Shown here one piece after another: positions 45,408 to 54,292 of a stretch of DNA of 64,000 bases. The notes under the pieces were generated by a model, which was not told the DNA's origin, made no database searches, and was given only the letters and a program-made list of their open reading frames with translations. The DNA comes from Methanococcoides sp. AM1. GTDB taxonomy: Archaea; Halobacteriota; Methanosarcinia; Methanosarcinales; Methanosarcinaceae. How positions within the stretch are numbered: position 1 is the stretch's first letter; each line of letters opens with the position of its first letter. The position numbers were made by a program, and so were the translations under genes. The DNA lies in the NCBI RefSeq assembly GCF_900774055.1, contig NZ_CAAGSW010000003.1, positions 369,017 through 433,016 of the forward strand, in the 5' to 3' direction.

Positions 45408-45890
45408 ATGGAACAAAAACTCCTGGCGGATAAAAGAACTGAATATATTGATAGAGCAAAAGATACCATCAAAAACCCGTCTTATTCCATATTCGCCATC
45501 CTTGGACTTACATTCATACTTGCATTAATAGGAGTACTTTTCGATCTATTCTCTATGTTCATAATACTGCTTGGACCAATTATCACATTGGCTTGCTATG
45601 CTTACTACACTGGAAACAAGTTGTCTTCTGCAATACTGGGACTATTGGTAATTCCACTTATGTTCTTTTATGCCGGACCCATCGGTGCAATTGTTGATTT
45701 CCAATTCGCACGACTTGACAGGTATTTTGAGTAGACGTACATATTTGATATTATTAATGATTTCTGGAAGTATTCGCTCGCCCATTCCCTAATTGGATTC
45801 CTGATCGCATTCCGAAAAACACCATATCTGTTGCTTGCATTGCTTATCTTTGTGCTACAACTTATGGAACTTCTCAGTCATGTCGATTGA
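45408..45890 (+). CDS. membrane protein with in-frame TAG (probable pyrrolysine)
   Basis: The first 108 codons encode a protein with three hydrophobic segments (SYSIFAILGLTFILALIGVL, FIILLGPIITLACYAYY, ILGLLVIPLMFFY). TAG follows at 45732-45734 (codon 109), after LDRYFE. The frame then continues for 51 codons to TGA at 45888 and contains a convincing further helix, PYLLLALLIFVLQLMELLSH. This makes one 160-residue membrane protein if TAG is read as pyrrolysine. If not, the protein ends at 45734. TTG at 45399 is an alternative start. No family recognised. It is convergent with radC, 52 bases away. Confidence 0.65.
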
Positions 45891-45942
45891 GAACAGTACA
45901 GCAGCTCCCAAAATATTTGATGAAATATCAGTTGACAAAATA

Positions 45943-46632
45943 TCAACTGATGAAACCTTCTTCTTTCAGACTGACATATCTTCCATCCCCGATTATCACA
46001 TGATCCAGAACATTGATCCCGAGGATCTTGCCACCCTCAACAAGCTTTTCAGTGACAGCTATGTCCTCCCTGCTTGGTGACGGATCACCTGAAGGGTGAT
46101 TATGTGTCAGTATGACAGATGCCGAGGACTCCATCAGTGCTGACTTGAACACTTCACGCGGATGGACGATGTTCGCATTCAGGCTACCTACGGACACGAC
46201 CTCTTCACGCAGGATCTGGTTCTTGGTATCAAGATAGAGGGCAGTGAGCATTTCCTTTTTGAGCTCCCTGTGTTTTGGATAAAGGAGTGAATATACATCA
46301 CCTGCAGATCGTATCTTCCTTTTAGGATCATCCATATAGACCTCCAGCTTTCTTGCAAGTTCAAAAACGGCAGCTATCTGCGTGGCTTTTGCAGGCCCGA
46401 TACCACGCATCTTTGTCAGCTGGCTGATATTTGCCTGGCTGAGCTGTTTCAGGTTGTATTCAGAAAGTATACGCGCACACATGTTCAGGACATTCTCATC
46501 CTTTGAGCCTGTGCGAAGGATAATTGACAGTAGTTCTGCATTGGACAATGAACCGGAACCGTATTTTAGCAGTCTTTCCCTGGGGCGTTCCTCTTCAGGC
46601 ATATCATGTATCCGAATTTTGTGATCAGGCAT
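45943..46632 (-). CDS. radC: RadC/JAMM-domain protein
   Basis: A 229-residue protein. An N-terminal helix-hairpin-helix (ISQLTKMRGIGPAKATQIAA, about 64-83) precedes the MPN+/JAMM metallo-domain with LTHNHPSGDPSPSREDIAVT (H-x-H-x10-D) and the upstream Glu in REEVVSVGSL. A Zn2+ hydrolase is predicted; a link to DNA repair is historical and disputed. Full length for the family. It stands alone. Confidence 0.9.
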   Translation of the reverse strand: MPDHKIRIHDMPEEERPRERLLKYGSGSLSNAELLSIILRTGSKDENVLNMCARILSEYNLKQLSQANISQLTKMRGIGPAKATQIAAVFELARKLEVYMDDPKRKIRSAGDVYSLLYPKHRELKKEMLTALYLDTKNQILREEVVSVGSLNANIVHPREVFKSALMESSASVILTHNHPSGDPSPSREDIAVTEKLVEGGKILGINVLDHVIIGDGRYVSLKEEGFIS

Positions 46633-46955
46633 GAGGAGCTATAATATAGTTGATTAATATAAAGCAGCCGAAATTTAAGTTGTTGGATTATATTTTTATG
46701 AGGAACTATATCACCGACGTAATCTTGTTGAAATGATATTTTCAGTCCTGAAAAGAAAGTATGGAGAAAGTTTCTGTGCAAGAAAGTATAGAAATCAAGT
46801 GAAAGAAGTAAAGTTTAAGACATTGATACGCAATCTTGACAGGTAGTTAAGATTGTATGATTGGTATGGTTGAGGATTTCTACAAAGACACTTTTAGTAG
46901 TAATTTATAAATAATGATAACTATATTTTTTTACAGCTTTTAATTGGTGGTAGAT
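46633..46955. other. intergenic with IS relic
   Basis: Contains the transposase fragment at about 46690-46885 (separate entry). TAATTTATAAATAATG near 46900 is a TATA candidate, and GGTGG before 46956 is the next gene's ribosome binding site. Confidence 0.4.
46690..46885 (+). mobile_element. transposase 3-prime relic, IS5-like
   Basis: Plus-strand translation gives YEELYHRRNLVEMIFSVLKR, then KYGESFCARKYRNQVKEVKF, the C-terminal part of an IS5-like DDE transposase including the catalytic-Glu region (NLVEMIFSVLKR). It is closely similar to the fragment at 9305-9452, but longer at the 5-prime side. No inverted repeats or N-terminal part remain. Confidence 0.6.
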
Positions 46956-48803
46956 ATGAGCTTAAACTATATAAATTTAAAAAAATGTAGGGTATTGATA
47001 ATTCTTATTCTTTCGATAACGCTTTTTACTTCGATGATATTTGTTGCCTCGGCAGCTACAACTTATGAGTTTCAGGATCCTGAGGGGAAATATACTTTCA
47101 AGCTCACTTTTCCTGATGAAGACATAGTAGGATTCGACCCAGTGTGTCATGTTGAAGGATGGGGTGATTATATCAAATTATCCGTTGATATGACCGGGGA
47201 AAATAAGCAGACCGGAGTTGATACTAAAATTGAAGTTGAAGGAGTAGACGCTAAAGAATGGATGGTCATCAAACGAAGCTATCCCATAAAAAGATATTAT
47301 AATTCAAGTGACGAATTCATGTTGCCCTATAGTTCAGGTTGTGATCAGCTTCAATATTGTGGCGTACATGCTCTTTATGCCGTGAAAGTATCGAGTAAAG
47401 CACCCAAAGGCTCTGCAACTCTTCGTTTTACTTTAGTAGCTACAGACGATGAAACAGATGACTTCTTTATTGTTCCTGCATATCAAGAGATCGAATGTGG
47501 TGAAACGATTGATTTCACTCTGAAAAAAGAAAGGAATGGTATCTATTCAGATGTAGATGACAATGAAGTCGAATGGATTGTTGGACAATCCAGATCACTT
47601 AGTGATTTTAGAAGCGTAACTATAGGAACAATAGATAATGCAGGTATTTTAAAATCCAATGCTGGTGTTTTCACTTCCGAGGAGATCGGTACCTGTACTG
47701 TTTTCGCCAAAATAGATGGAGAGAGGAAAGCCCAGTCCGAAGTAGTCGTAAAATGTCCTTCTGACAAAGAAGCAGATCTTCAGGAAGTTATCCGCCTCTA
47801 CCAACTTCGCATTCCTGAAGGCCCATACCACAGGGACCTTAAAGCAGGAAAAGTATGGTCAAGTTTCATTGGTATGAAACCGGGCACCGCCACAAACCTT
47901 TATGCTAACTTAAATGATGAATACGGAGAATTTACCTGTGGATCATATCAAGATAAAGTATTGAGATTTCTGAGTAAAATGCAGTCAACTCCCGGAGAAT
48001 GCCATCTTTTGAACGGATATGATTTCGGGCCCATAGAAGGCTCATACAGCGCACACCATGCAACCGTTGTATATCCCAAAGGAACTGACTGGAAGAAGAC
48101 CGGGATAGTCTTTGATCCATGGCCTCAACAGAAACCGGAGGTAATGCCCATCGCCGACTGGGAAAAGACCTTCTCACCGATCGCAGGCGACACTTCTCCC
48201 GGATCCAGACATAAATATAATACTACCAAAGACCCAAATGATTACCAATATGCTGCATGGACCGCAGCCGGTGACCTGGCTCAGGGAACAGGTGACCTGA
48301 TTGGGGATATGGGTGCATTAGTGGGCTTTGGCCAATGTCCGGTAAACATTTTGATCACTGACAGTAATGGTCGTCAGCTGGGTGCTATTGATGATAGCAA
48401 CATGGTTTTTGAGATCCCGGATGCTTTCATTACGAGGATGGCTGATGGAGAAGGGGGATATTCATGGTATTTCATTCTCCAAAATACAGACGAATATGAT
48501 GTTGATATTACAGCATTTGATGATGGTGAGTTTGAGTTCTTCGTCATGAACACCAATACAGAACAACTGCAAAACTATGGGGAGCGAGTCATAAAGAATG
48601 GTGAGGTCGCAGAGGTTGAACTGAGCTCACAGGATCCGACAACACCTATGACGCTACCTGATGGCTCTGAAGTTATTCCGACCCTGGAAGAACCTGTAAT
48701 TCCAGAGAGCACTTTGCCGACCGAAGAGAAAGGACTTCCGGGTTTTGAACTCTGGATGACTGCCTTTGTGATTTTCGTGGTTATGCTGTTCAGAAGGTCA
48801 TAA
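46956..48803 (+). CDS. exported protein with Cys-protease/transglutaminase-like domain and PGF-CTERM-like tail
   Basis: About 615 residues. A signal peptide (to about 31, FTSMIFVASA) is followed by two beta-rich domains (to about 265). The central domain places C328 (EFTCGSYQDKVLRFL), H367/H368 (SAHHATVVYP) and D387 (GIVFDPWP) in the order and spacing of a papain/transglutaminase triad. The tail is Pro/Thr/Glu-rich, then EEKGLPGFELWMTAFVIFVV and MLFRRS, a PGF-CTERM-type sorting signal. So this is probably a surface-anchored peptidase or cross-linking enzyme. The ATG at 46956 is preferred over the TTG at 46944 because GGTGG lies seven bases before it. Confidence 0.65.
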   Translation: MSLNYINLKKCRVLIILILSITLFTSMIFVASAATTYEFQDPEGKYTFKLTFPDEDIVGFDPVCHVEGWGDYIKLSVDMTGENKQTGVDTKIEVEGVDAKEWMVIKRSYPIKRYYNSSDEFMLPYSSGCDQLQYCGVHALYAVKVSSKAPKGSATLRFTLVATDDETDDFFIVPAYQEIECGETIDFTLKKERNGIYSDVDDNEVEWIVGQSRSLSDFRSVTIGTIDNAGILKSNAGVFTSEEIGTCTVFAKIDGERKAQSEVVVKCPSDKEADLQEVIRLYQLRIPEGPYHRDLKAGKVWSSFIGMKPGTATNLYANLNDEYGEFTCGSYQDKVLRFLSKMQSTPGECHLLNGYDFGPIEGSYSAHHATVVYPKGTDWKKTGIVFDPWPQQKPEVMPIADWEKTFSPIAGDTSPGSRHKYNTTKDPNDYQYAAWTAAGDLAQGTGDLIGDMGALVGFGQCPVNILITDSNGRQLGAIDDSNMVFEIPDAFITRMADGEGGYSWYFILQNTDEYDVDITAFDDGEFEFFVMNTNTEQLQNYGERVIKNGEVAEVELSSQDPTTPMTLPDGSEVIPTLEEPVIPESTLPTEEKGLPGFELWMTAFVIFVVMLFRRS

Positions 48804-48821
48804 GTTCAGAAGTTTGAATGT

Positions 48822-48872
48822 AGTAAGTGGCATTTTCTATTTCCAGGCCACTAACCTTCTTTTCTTTTTTAC
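48822..48872 (+). terminator. probable terminator
   Basis: TAAGTGGC...GCCACTAA pair across a short loop, followed by TTCTTTTCTTTTTT. Confidence 0.45.
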
Positions 48873-48906
48873 TCTTTTTTGATATGATTTTGGAATTTTA
48901 TCTTTT

Positions 48907-49056
48907 TCATTTAACAACGAGTAGGGTCATTGCTATCGCTGCCATTGTCATCAACCGCATGCTTTCGTAACCTGCATTTTCTGAAGCTCTTTCTATAAGA
49001 CTAAGAGTGCTGTTGATCGTGGGAGAAATAACTTCAACGAAGTAGATATTGTACAC
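48907..49056 (-). CDS. possible small membrane protein
   Basis: A 49-codon frame on the minus strand from GTG: VYNIYFVEVISPTINSTLSL and on, ending MRLMTMAAIAMTLLVVK. The last 17 residues form one short hydrophobic helix. There is no ribosome binding site, but CACTATATAAGG on the minus strand sits about 25 bases upstream, which would suit a leaderless transcript. That element overlaps the TATA box of the divergent MobB-MoaE gene. It may be chance. Confidence 0.25.
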   Translation of the reverse strand: MYNIYFVEVISPTINSTLSLIERASENAGYESMRLMTMAAIAMTLLVVK

Positions 49057-49073
49057 CAATACACAATCCAACG

Positions 49074-49086
49074 TCCTTATATAGTG
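49074..49086. promoter_or_regulatory. TATA box of the MobB-MoaE gene
   Basis: CCTTATATAGTG lies about 25-30 bases before the ATG at 49108. The reverse strand also reads as a TATA box (CACTATATAAGG), so the site may serve both directions. Confidence 0.4.
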
Positions 49087-49107
49087 AGCTGAAAATACAG
49101 AAAGACC

Positions 49108-49932
49108 ATGAAAGTCATCTCAGTAATAGGCTACAAAAACACAGGAAAGACTACCCTTGTTACAAGGCTGGTGCAGGAACTTTCAAAGCATGGACGTGTG
49201 GGAACGGCCAAGATGATGACTGATCATCGGCTGGATAACCCGAAAGCTGATACAGGCAAACATTTCGATGCCGGAGCTGACATGGTCACAGCTATCACCA
49301 ACATTGAGCTTGTTTCCATCCAGCGTGACCCTTCTGTTGAGAAAGCTATCGATGCTCTTGCAGATGCAGGCATGGACTTTGCTGTGGTCGAGGGTGCAAA
49401 GGAAAGCCATATTGCGAAAATAGTACTGGGAGATATGGATGAGGATGTTCAGAATGTGGTTGCAAGACTTCCTGCAAGGTCTGACTGGGACCTTGGAGAG
49501 CTTGTTGACATCATCAGGGAACAGCCTGACCATGTGACACTTGAACTGCTTCTCAAGCAGATCAAAGAGACACCTGGAATAGAGAAGGTAGGCGGTATTG
49601 GAAGCTTTACCGGAATAGTCCGTGTGGATAATGAAGACTTCCGGACCAGCCAGCTCGAGTTCGAGAGTTATAAAACGGCTGCTGATGCAAGTATTCAGAA
49701 GATCCGCGAAGAGATCATGCAGCAGGAAGGCATCATCGATGTGCTGATCCATCACAAGGTCGGCACCATAATGCCTCTGGAGGATATTGTGTACATCGTC
49801 GTGGCAGCTGGCCACAGGCAGCAGCTTTTCCCGGCCCTTGCCGAAACACTTGAGAGAGTTAAATCAGAAGTACCGATCTGGAAGAAAGAGATCACCGTTG
49901 ACGGTAACTTCTGGGTTCATGATCATGCCTGA
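49108..49932 (+). CDS. MobB-MoaE fusion, molybdopterin synthase large subunit
   Basis: A 274-residue two-domain protein. Residues 1-150 are MobB-like with a Walker A loop VIGYKNTGKTTLVTRLVQEL and VVEGAKES, proposed to help attach GMP or deliver the metal. Residues 160-274 are MoaE-like: GSFTGIVRVDNEDFRTSQLE, IDVLIHHKVGTIMPLEDIVY and VPIWKKEIT, where the catalytic Lys pair is expected. It transfers sulfur from MoaD thiocarboxylate to make molybdopterin for formylmethanofuran dehydrogenase. The matching MoaD-like gene is about 4.4 kb downstream on the other strand. Confidence 0.88.
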   Translation: MKVISVIGYKNTGKTTLVTRLVQELSKHGRVGTAKMMTDHRLDNPKADTGKHFDAGADMVTAITNIELVSIQRDPSVEKAIDALADAGMDFAVVEGAKESHIAKIVLGDMDEDVQNVVARLPARSDWDLGELVDIIREQPDHVTLELLLKQIKETPGIEKVGGIGSFTGIVRVDNEDFRTSQLEFESYKTAADASIQKIREEIMQQEGIIDVLIHHKVGTIMPLEDIVYIVVAAGHRQQLFPALAETLERVKSEVPIWKKEITVDGNFWVHDHA

Positions 49933-50185
49933 ATTGTCCTTCAGTTCAGTGCATTTAACTATTTTCGCCTTTCAATCGTTTTTTGATCTTTTAATTTCGT
50001 CTTTTCATCGATCAGTTCTATTCTGACTGCTTTACCAGATGAAGTACTGTATATCTATGAACTTCATTGTAGTAATGTGTCCAATGACTTCTTTAATATA
50101 CTTATATCAGACGAAACATTAAAGTATGGCCCATGTTAACGTTTGTCATGATTTATACGTTTTTGAAAAATATGTGGTGATAATT

Positions 50186-50305
50186 ATGTTAGGAATAGAT
50201 GACCCCCAGATCTGGATCGCTTACGTACTTTGCATTGTAAGCGCTCTTGGTTGTATGGTTTATGGTCTTTTGAAATGGAATGAAGAAGAGCAGGAGGACT
50301 TTTAA
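50186..50305 (+). CDS. symporter small accessory protein
   Basis: A 39-residue single-helix protein, DDPQIWIAYVLCIVSALGCM then VYGLLKWNEEEQED. Its stop overlaps the symporter ATG (TAATG), so translation is coupled. Small one-helix partners before SSS-family symporters recur in archaea and bacteria; the acidic tail probably faces the cytoplasm. Its precise role is not known. Confidence 0.75.
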   Translation: MLGIDDPQIWIAYVLCIVSALGCMVYGLLKWNEEEQEDF

Positions 50306-51891
50306 TGGCAGTTAGCACACCCCTGCTTGGAGTTATTGTACTTATCTATCTAATGATAATCTTCTATCTGGGATTATTAGGATACAAGAAAACAAAGAAG
50401 ATCGATGACTACATGGTAGCCGGGCGAACGATCCACCCTTATATTCTTGCACTTTCCTATGGTGCGACATTTATCAGTACATCTGCGATCGTCGGGTTTG
50501 GCGGTGCTGCAGGTGCCCTTGGCATGGGTCTTCTCTGGCTTGCAGTGATGAATATCGTTGTCGGTATCTTCATCGCTTTTGTCATATTTGGGAAACGAAC
50601 AAGAAGCATTGGTGCCCGTCTCAATGCTGTCACATTCCCTGAATTGCTTGGAAAACGTTTCCAGTCCCGGTTCATCCAGGGTTTCTCCGGAGCCCTCATC
50701 GGCGTATTCATGCCTCTTTATGCAGGAATTGTCCTGATCGGTGGAGCACGTTTTGTTGAAACTACTCTTGGTGTTAACTATGATATTGCAGTTCTTATAC
50801 TTACGATAATAGTAGCAGCTTACGTCATTACAGGCGGGCTTATTGCTGTTATGTATACCGATGCATTGCAGGGTGCTTTCATGTTCATTGGTATGATAAT
50901 CCTGCTTGCACTTACTTACATCAAACTTGGAGGCGTCACTGCAGCACACGAAGCACTCACAGATATGTCAACCCTTGTTCCTGAATCCCTTGTTGCGGGA
51001 GGACACCTCGGATGGACCGCGATGCCGGCTTTTGGTACGCCAATCTGGTGGACGCTTGTGTCAACTCTCGTTCTTGGAGTTGGTATCGGTGTGCTTGCAC
51101 AGCCTCAGCTTGCTGTCAGGTTCATGACCGTTGAGAACGACAAGGCATTGAATCGTGCTGTCTTCGTAGGCGGACCATTCATCCTGATGATGACCGGTGT
51201 GGCTTTTACTGTAGGAGCTCTCTCAAATGTCTATTTCCAGAAGACAGAGGGACTTATTGCAATAGCAGCAGCAAAAGGAAATACTGACCTTATTATGCCG
51301 GAATATATCAATGGTGCCATGCCGGAATTGTTCGTTGTTCTCTTCATGCTGACACTGCTTGCAGCTGCAATGTCAACTCTGAGCTCACAGTTCCACACAA
51401 TGGGAACGGCTATCGGACATGACCTCTACCGCGAGTTCATCAAGAAAGGTGAGGTCGGAAACACAGTGAACATAACAAGACTTGGTATTGCAGTAACTAT
51501 TCTTGCAAGTGTTATCCTTGCCTACATACTTCCAATAAGTATCATTGCAAGGGCAACAGCTATCTTCTTTGGATTGTGTGCAGCAGCATTCCTTCCAATG
51601 TACATCGGTGCATTGTTCTGGAAGAGAATGACAAAAGAAGGTGCTATCGCAAGTATGATGGTAGGTACTGTAAGCAGCCTGTTCTGGCTTACATTCGTCC
51701 ATGCAAAAGAAGCAGCACCTCTGGGTATCTCTAAAGCGATCTTCGGAGTGGATACGTTACTTACAGGAACATGGACAGTTGTTGACCCCATCCTTGTAGC
51801 AACCCCTCTTGCAATGATCGTCGCAATAGTTGTCAGCTTTGCCACAAAACCTCCATCTGAGGAACATTTAGAACTTTGCTACAGGAAATAA
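50305..51891 (+). CDS. sodium:solute symporter, SSS family
   Basis: A 528-residue transporter with about 13 membrane helices. SSS signatures: KKIDDYMVAGRTIHPYILAL, SYGATFISTSAIVGFGGAAG (Na+ site region) and ITGGLIAVMYTDALQGAFMF. It uses the sodium gradient to import a small organic solute, such as proline, pantothenate or another osmolyte; which one is not evident. It begins on the stop codon of the small accessory protein and ends before a strong hairpin terminator, so the two genes form a complete transcription unit. Confidence 0.9.
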   Translation: MAVSTPLLGVIVLIYLMIIFYLGLLGYKKTKKIDDYMVAGRTIHPYILALSYGATFISTSAIVGFGGAAGALGMGLLWLAVMNIVVGIFIAFVIFGKRTRSIGARLNAVTFPELLGKRFQSRFIQGFSGALIGVFMPLYAGIVLIGGARFVETTLGVNYDIAVLILTIIVAAYVITGGLIAVMYTDALQGAFMFIGMIILLALTYIKLGGVTAAHEALTDMSTLVPESLVAGGHLGWTAMPAFGTPIWWTLVSTLVLGVGIGVLAQPQLAVRFMTVENDKALNRAVFVGGPFILMMTGVAFTVGALSNVYFQKTEGLIAIAAAKGNTDLIMPEYINGAMPELFVVLFMLTLLAAAMSTLSSQFHTMGTAIGHDLYREFIKKGEVGNTVNITRLGIAVTILASVILAYILPISIIARATAIFFGLCAAAFLPMYIGALFWKRMTKEGAIASMMVGTVSSLFWLTFVHAKEAAPLGISKAIFGVDTLLTGTWTVVDPILVATPLAMIVAIVVSFATKPPSEEHLELCYRK

Positions 51892-51911
51892 AGGCAAACA
51901 GATAGTAATTC

Positions 51912-51943
51912 ATGTGGACATTCCTGTCCACATCTTTTTTTTA
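51912..51943 (+). terminator. hairpin terminator after the symporter
   Basis: ATGTGGACA and TGTCCACAT form a perfect nine-pair stem with a four-base loop, followed by CTTTTTTTT. Confidence 0.75.
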
Positions 51944-52268
51944 TTTATGGTAATAACTTGAACTTGCCTGCAAAAAGCATCTTGATCGCAGGAATAAGAA
52001 ATCAACTAATTTCAAAGCATTAGCTGGAATCCTTTGTTAATTCCGAAAAACAGATATTCAAAGATCAGATGTTAAAACGATCTCAGAAAGATGATATGAA
52101 AGGCAAAAGTCTATGACGGAAGTTTAGAGGGGATGGATTTATGTTTTATAACAAGTATTCGACTTTTGCCTAATTTAAGTTCGTTTGCATCGAATATAAA
52201 TGTATTGATTTGATTATTTTATGATAGCATCGAAAACCAAAAATAAGGTCTATTACAAAGTATTGACT
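51944..52268. other. intergenic, no gene seen
   Basis: About 325 bases of A/T-rich DNA. TTTATGTTTTATAAC near 52138 may be promoter sequence. No open frame or RNA gene is supported. Confidence 0.35.
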
Positions 52269-53402
52269 ATGAAAATAGGTGTTGTTATCCATGGACCTGA
52301 AGTGATCGATTCCGGTCATGCAAAGTATATACTGGAGATGCTCTCAGGAATAGGAGAGGTCACTGCGAAGCTTGGTGGCACAATGGGAAAGATCGCAGTC
52401 ATGGATGCACACATGGAAGACCGTATAGATATTAAGGAAAGTCTCAAACCCAGTAATGCCATTGATAATCTTCTTAAGGTCAATGATGCTGTATTCCTGC
52501 TCAACCATGGAAAAACACCAGAGAACGGAATTGAATTTGGCAGCATTGTAATGTCCAGGCTTTCTGACAGGAACCTCAAACCTATCATCCAGATAGAAAG
52601 CCCGGGATGTGAAGATGGTAGCGTGATCTACTGGAACGATAAAGATTATGATCTCGCAATAAAAATGGGAGATCTGCTTGCAATGCCAGTAGCTGAAGGC
52701 CAGGATCACGGGGATGTTCACATCTCGACTGTAGGCTCAAAGATCATGAGAAAGATAAGAGGGGTTCGTGACGGTGAGCTTATTATGATAGAAGGGTTTG
52801 TCATTGGTAAAGCTATGTCCGAGGATGTTTTCATTGTAGTTGAAAACGGTTTTGTAACGGGATTAGAGGGCGGTATAATAAAAGAGCATGGGCTTGAGAA
52901 ACTGCACATGTATGAATCCATGGAACCTCTTGATATCAGGACAGCATGGGTTAAGACTGGCGCAATCAGGCGAAGTTTTCCTGAAGTTGGAATCGATCAA
53001 AAAAAATGCCATACCCTGATCCATGAAAGCAAATCTTCCTTTATGGCCACTTTAATAGATCACATGGCAGAGCGATCTATCGAGCTTGCCGACGGATGTA
53101 AGTGTGCCATCACTGTAGGTGATGATACGACCGCAATAGCAGGTGATATTCTCCACAGATTGCATGTTCCTGTCATTGGTATTACTGACGGAGATCCCGA
53201 TGGTTTTTCACACACTGCACATTTTTATCCTGGATCAATTGTCATGCAACTTGAACCGGGATGGGATGATGTTATCGGAAAACTGATACAAAACAAACTT
53301 TTCGATGCCAATGATCGTACAGAATTTGATAGCTTTGAGGATCTGTATGAAAGTATCCTGGAAATAGTCGGTGAAAGACTGGTATTCTTGACCAATTACT
53401 AA
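52269..53402 (+). CDS. DUF2117 family protein of methanogens
   Basis: A 377-residue soluble protein. The N terminus MKIGVVIHGPEVIDSGHAKYI and the segments LLNHGKTPENGIEFG, IQIESPGCEDGSVIYW and ITVGDDTTAIAGDILHRLHV match DUF2117, a family largely limited to methanogens with no assigned function. The C-terminal half alternates strands and helices like a TOPRIM or Rossmann-type domain (GDDTT, ITDGDPDGF, acidic clusters that could bind metal). The ATG at 52269 matches the family start; the reading from 52221 adds 16 unrelated residues. Confidence 0.75.
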   Translation: MKIGVVIHGPEVIDSGHAKYILEMLSGIGEVTAKLGGTMGKIAVMDAHMEDRIDIKESLKPSNAIDNLLKVNDAVFLLNHGKTPENGIEFGSIVMSRLSDRNLKPIIQIESPGCEDGSVIYWNDKDYDLAIKMGDLLAMPVAEGQDHGDVHISTVGSKIMRKIRGVRDGELIMIEGFVIGKAMSEDVFIVVENGFVTGLEGGIIKEHGLEKLHMYESMEPLDIRTAWVKTGAIRRSFPEVGIDQKKCHTLIHESKSSFMATLIDHMAERSIELADGCKCAITVGDDTTAIAGDILHRLHVPVIGITDGDPDGFSHTAHFYPGSIVMQLEPGWDDVIGKLIQNKLFDANDRTEFDSFEDLYESILEIVGERLVFLTNY

Positions 53403-53637
53403 CTTTCAATCTCTTGATATGAGAATCTCCCTACAGGTGACTGGATCTAGTGACTGGAATTTTTTTAGGCTTTATTTTAAATAATACATGAATTAAATAA
53501 TTATATTATGAATTGTAGATAATATTTTAGAGTTGCCTATTTCGTCACACACAGTTTAAATATAATAATGACTTATCTTTAATTGGGGTAGAAAATACTC
53601 TACAGTATTAATCTACAGTAGTGGTACGGTGGTAAAC

Positions 53638-54012
53638 ATGATAAGCTTTGGTGGAAAGCAATTGGGTGAATCCAACGAGGAAATCGTTGAATCTCTTAAG
53701 AGTCTTGGAATGACACGAAATCTTGCTACGACTATTGCATATCTATCAAATGTGAAGGAAGCCTCTTCGCAGGAAATAGAAATGAGCACCGGTCTTCGTC
53801 AACCCGAAGTCAGTGTTGCAATGAGAGAAATGAGAGAGAACTCATGGATATCAGTCCATAATGAAAAAGTGACCGGCAAAGGAAGGCCTACAAAGATCTA
53901 TTCTTTAAAAACGCCTTTTGGAAAGATCATTAAACATTATGAACAAAGGATCCGTGAGGAAAACGAAGCAAGAATGCGCATAATAAACAAACTGAAAACT
54001 CTTGCCAAATAA
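53638..54012 (+). CDS. winged-helix transcriptional regulator
   Basis: A 124-residue DNA-binding protein. A winged helix-turn-helix spans about 25-85: MTRNLATTIAYLSNVKEASS, then QEIEMSTGLRQPEVSVAMRE (recognition helix) and KGRPTKIYSL (wing). This resembles TrmB/ArsR-type archaeal regulators. A C-terminal helix (about 93-122) probably makes a coiled-coil dimer. GGTGG before the ATG at 53638 sets the start. It is followed by a strong terminator and then by an unusual repeat region that it may or may not bind. Confidence 0.8.
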   Translation: MISFGGKQLGESNEEIVESLKSLGMTRNLATTIAYLSNVKEASSQEIEMSTGLRQPEVSVAMREMRENSWISVHNEKVTGKGRPTKIYSLKTPFGKIIKHYEQRIREENEARMRIINKLKTLAK

Positions 54013-54017
54013 AGAAC

Positions 54018-54047
54018 ACCCGGATTAGATTCATCCGGGTTTTTTTT
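54018..54047 (+). terminator. hairpin terminator after the regulator
   Basis: ACCCGGAT and ATCCGGGT form a perfect eight-pair stem with a seven-base loop, followed by TTTTTTT. Confidence 0.8.
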
Positions 54048-54119
54048 GTCAGGCGTAGCTGTTTGTTATAAAAAAAAGCTTCAAAGTAGCTTGCTTTTTT
54101 GATCTATATGCCACATTAC

Positions 54120-54231
54120 TATATTGTATTAATATATATACACATATATATGTGTGCATATATTGTATTAATATGCCTTGTGTCAATATATCGTGCAGCT
54201 ATATCACAAAACTACAATATATCGTAAAATT
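54120..54231. repeat. palindrome flanked by 15-bp direct repeats
   Basis: ATATTGTATTAATAT occurs at 54121-54135 and 54160-54174, flanking the perfect 16-bp palindrome ACACATATATATGTGT (54140-54155). CAATATATCGT then occurs twice at about 54183-54231. The region lies between convergent genes, where promoters are not expected. Confidence 0.6.
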
Positions 54232-54292
54232 ACATCGCAGTAAATGCCATACAGAATTATATTACTGCGCTGTACCATATAATACGATTATA

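Noticed and set aside
45835..46080. 81-codon plus-strand ORF
   Set aside because: It is antisense to radC and overlaps the readthrough tail of the TAG-containing membrane protein.
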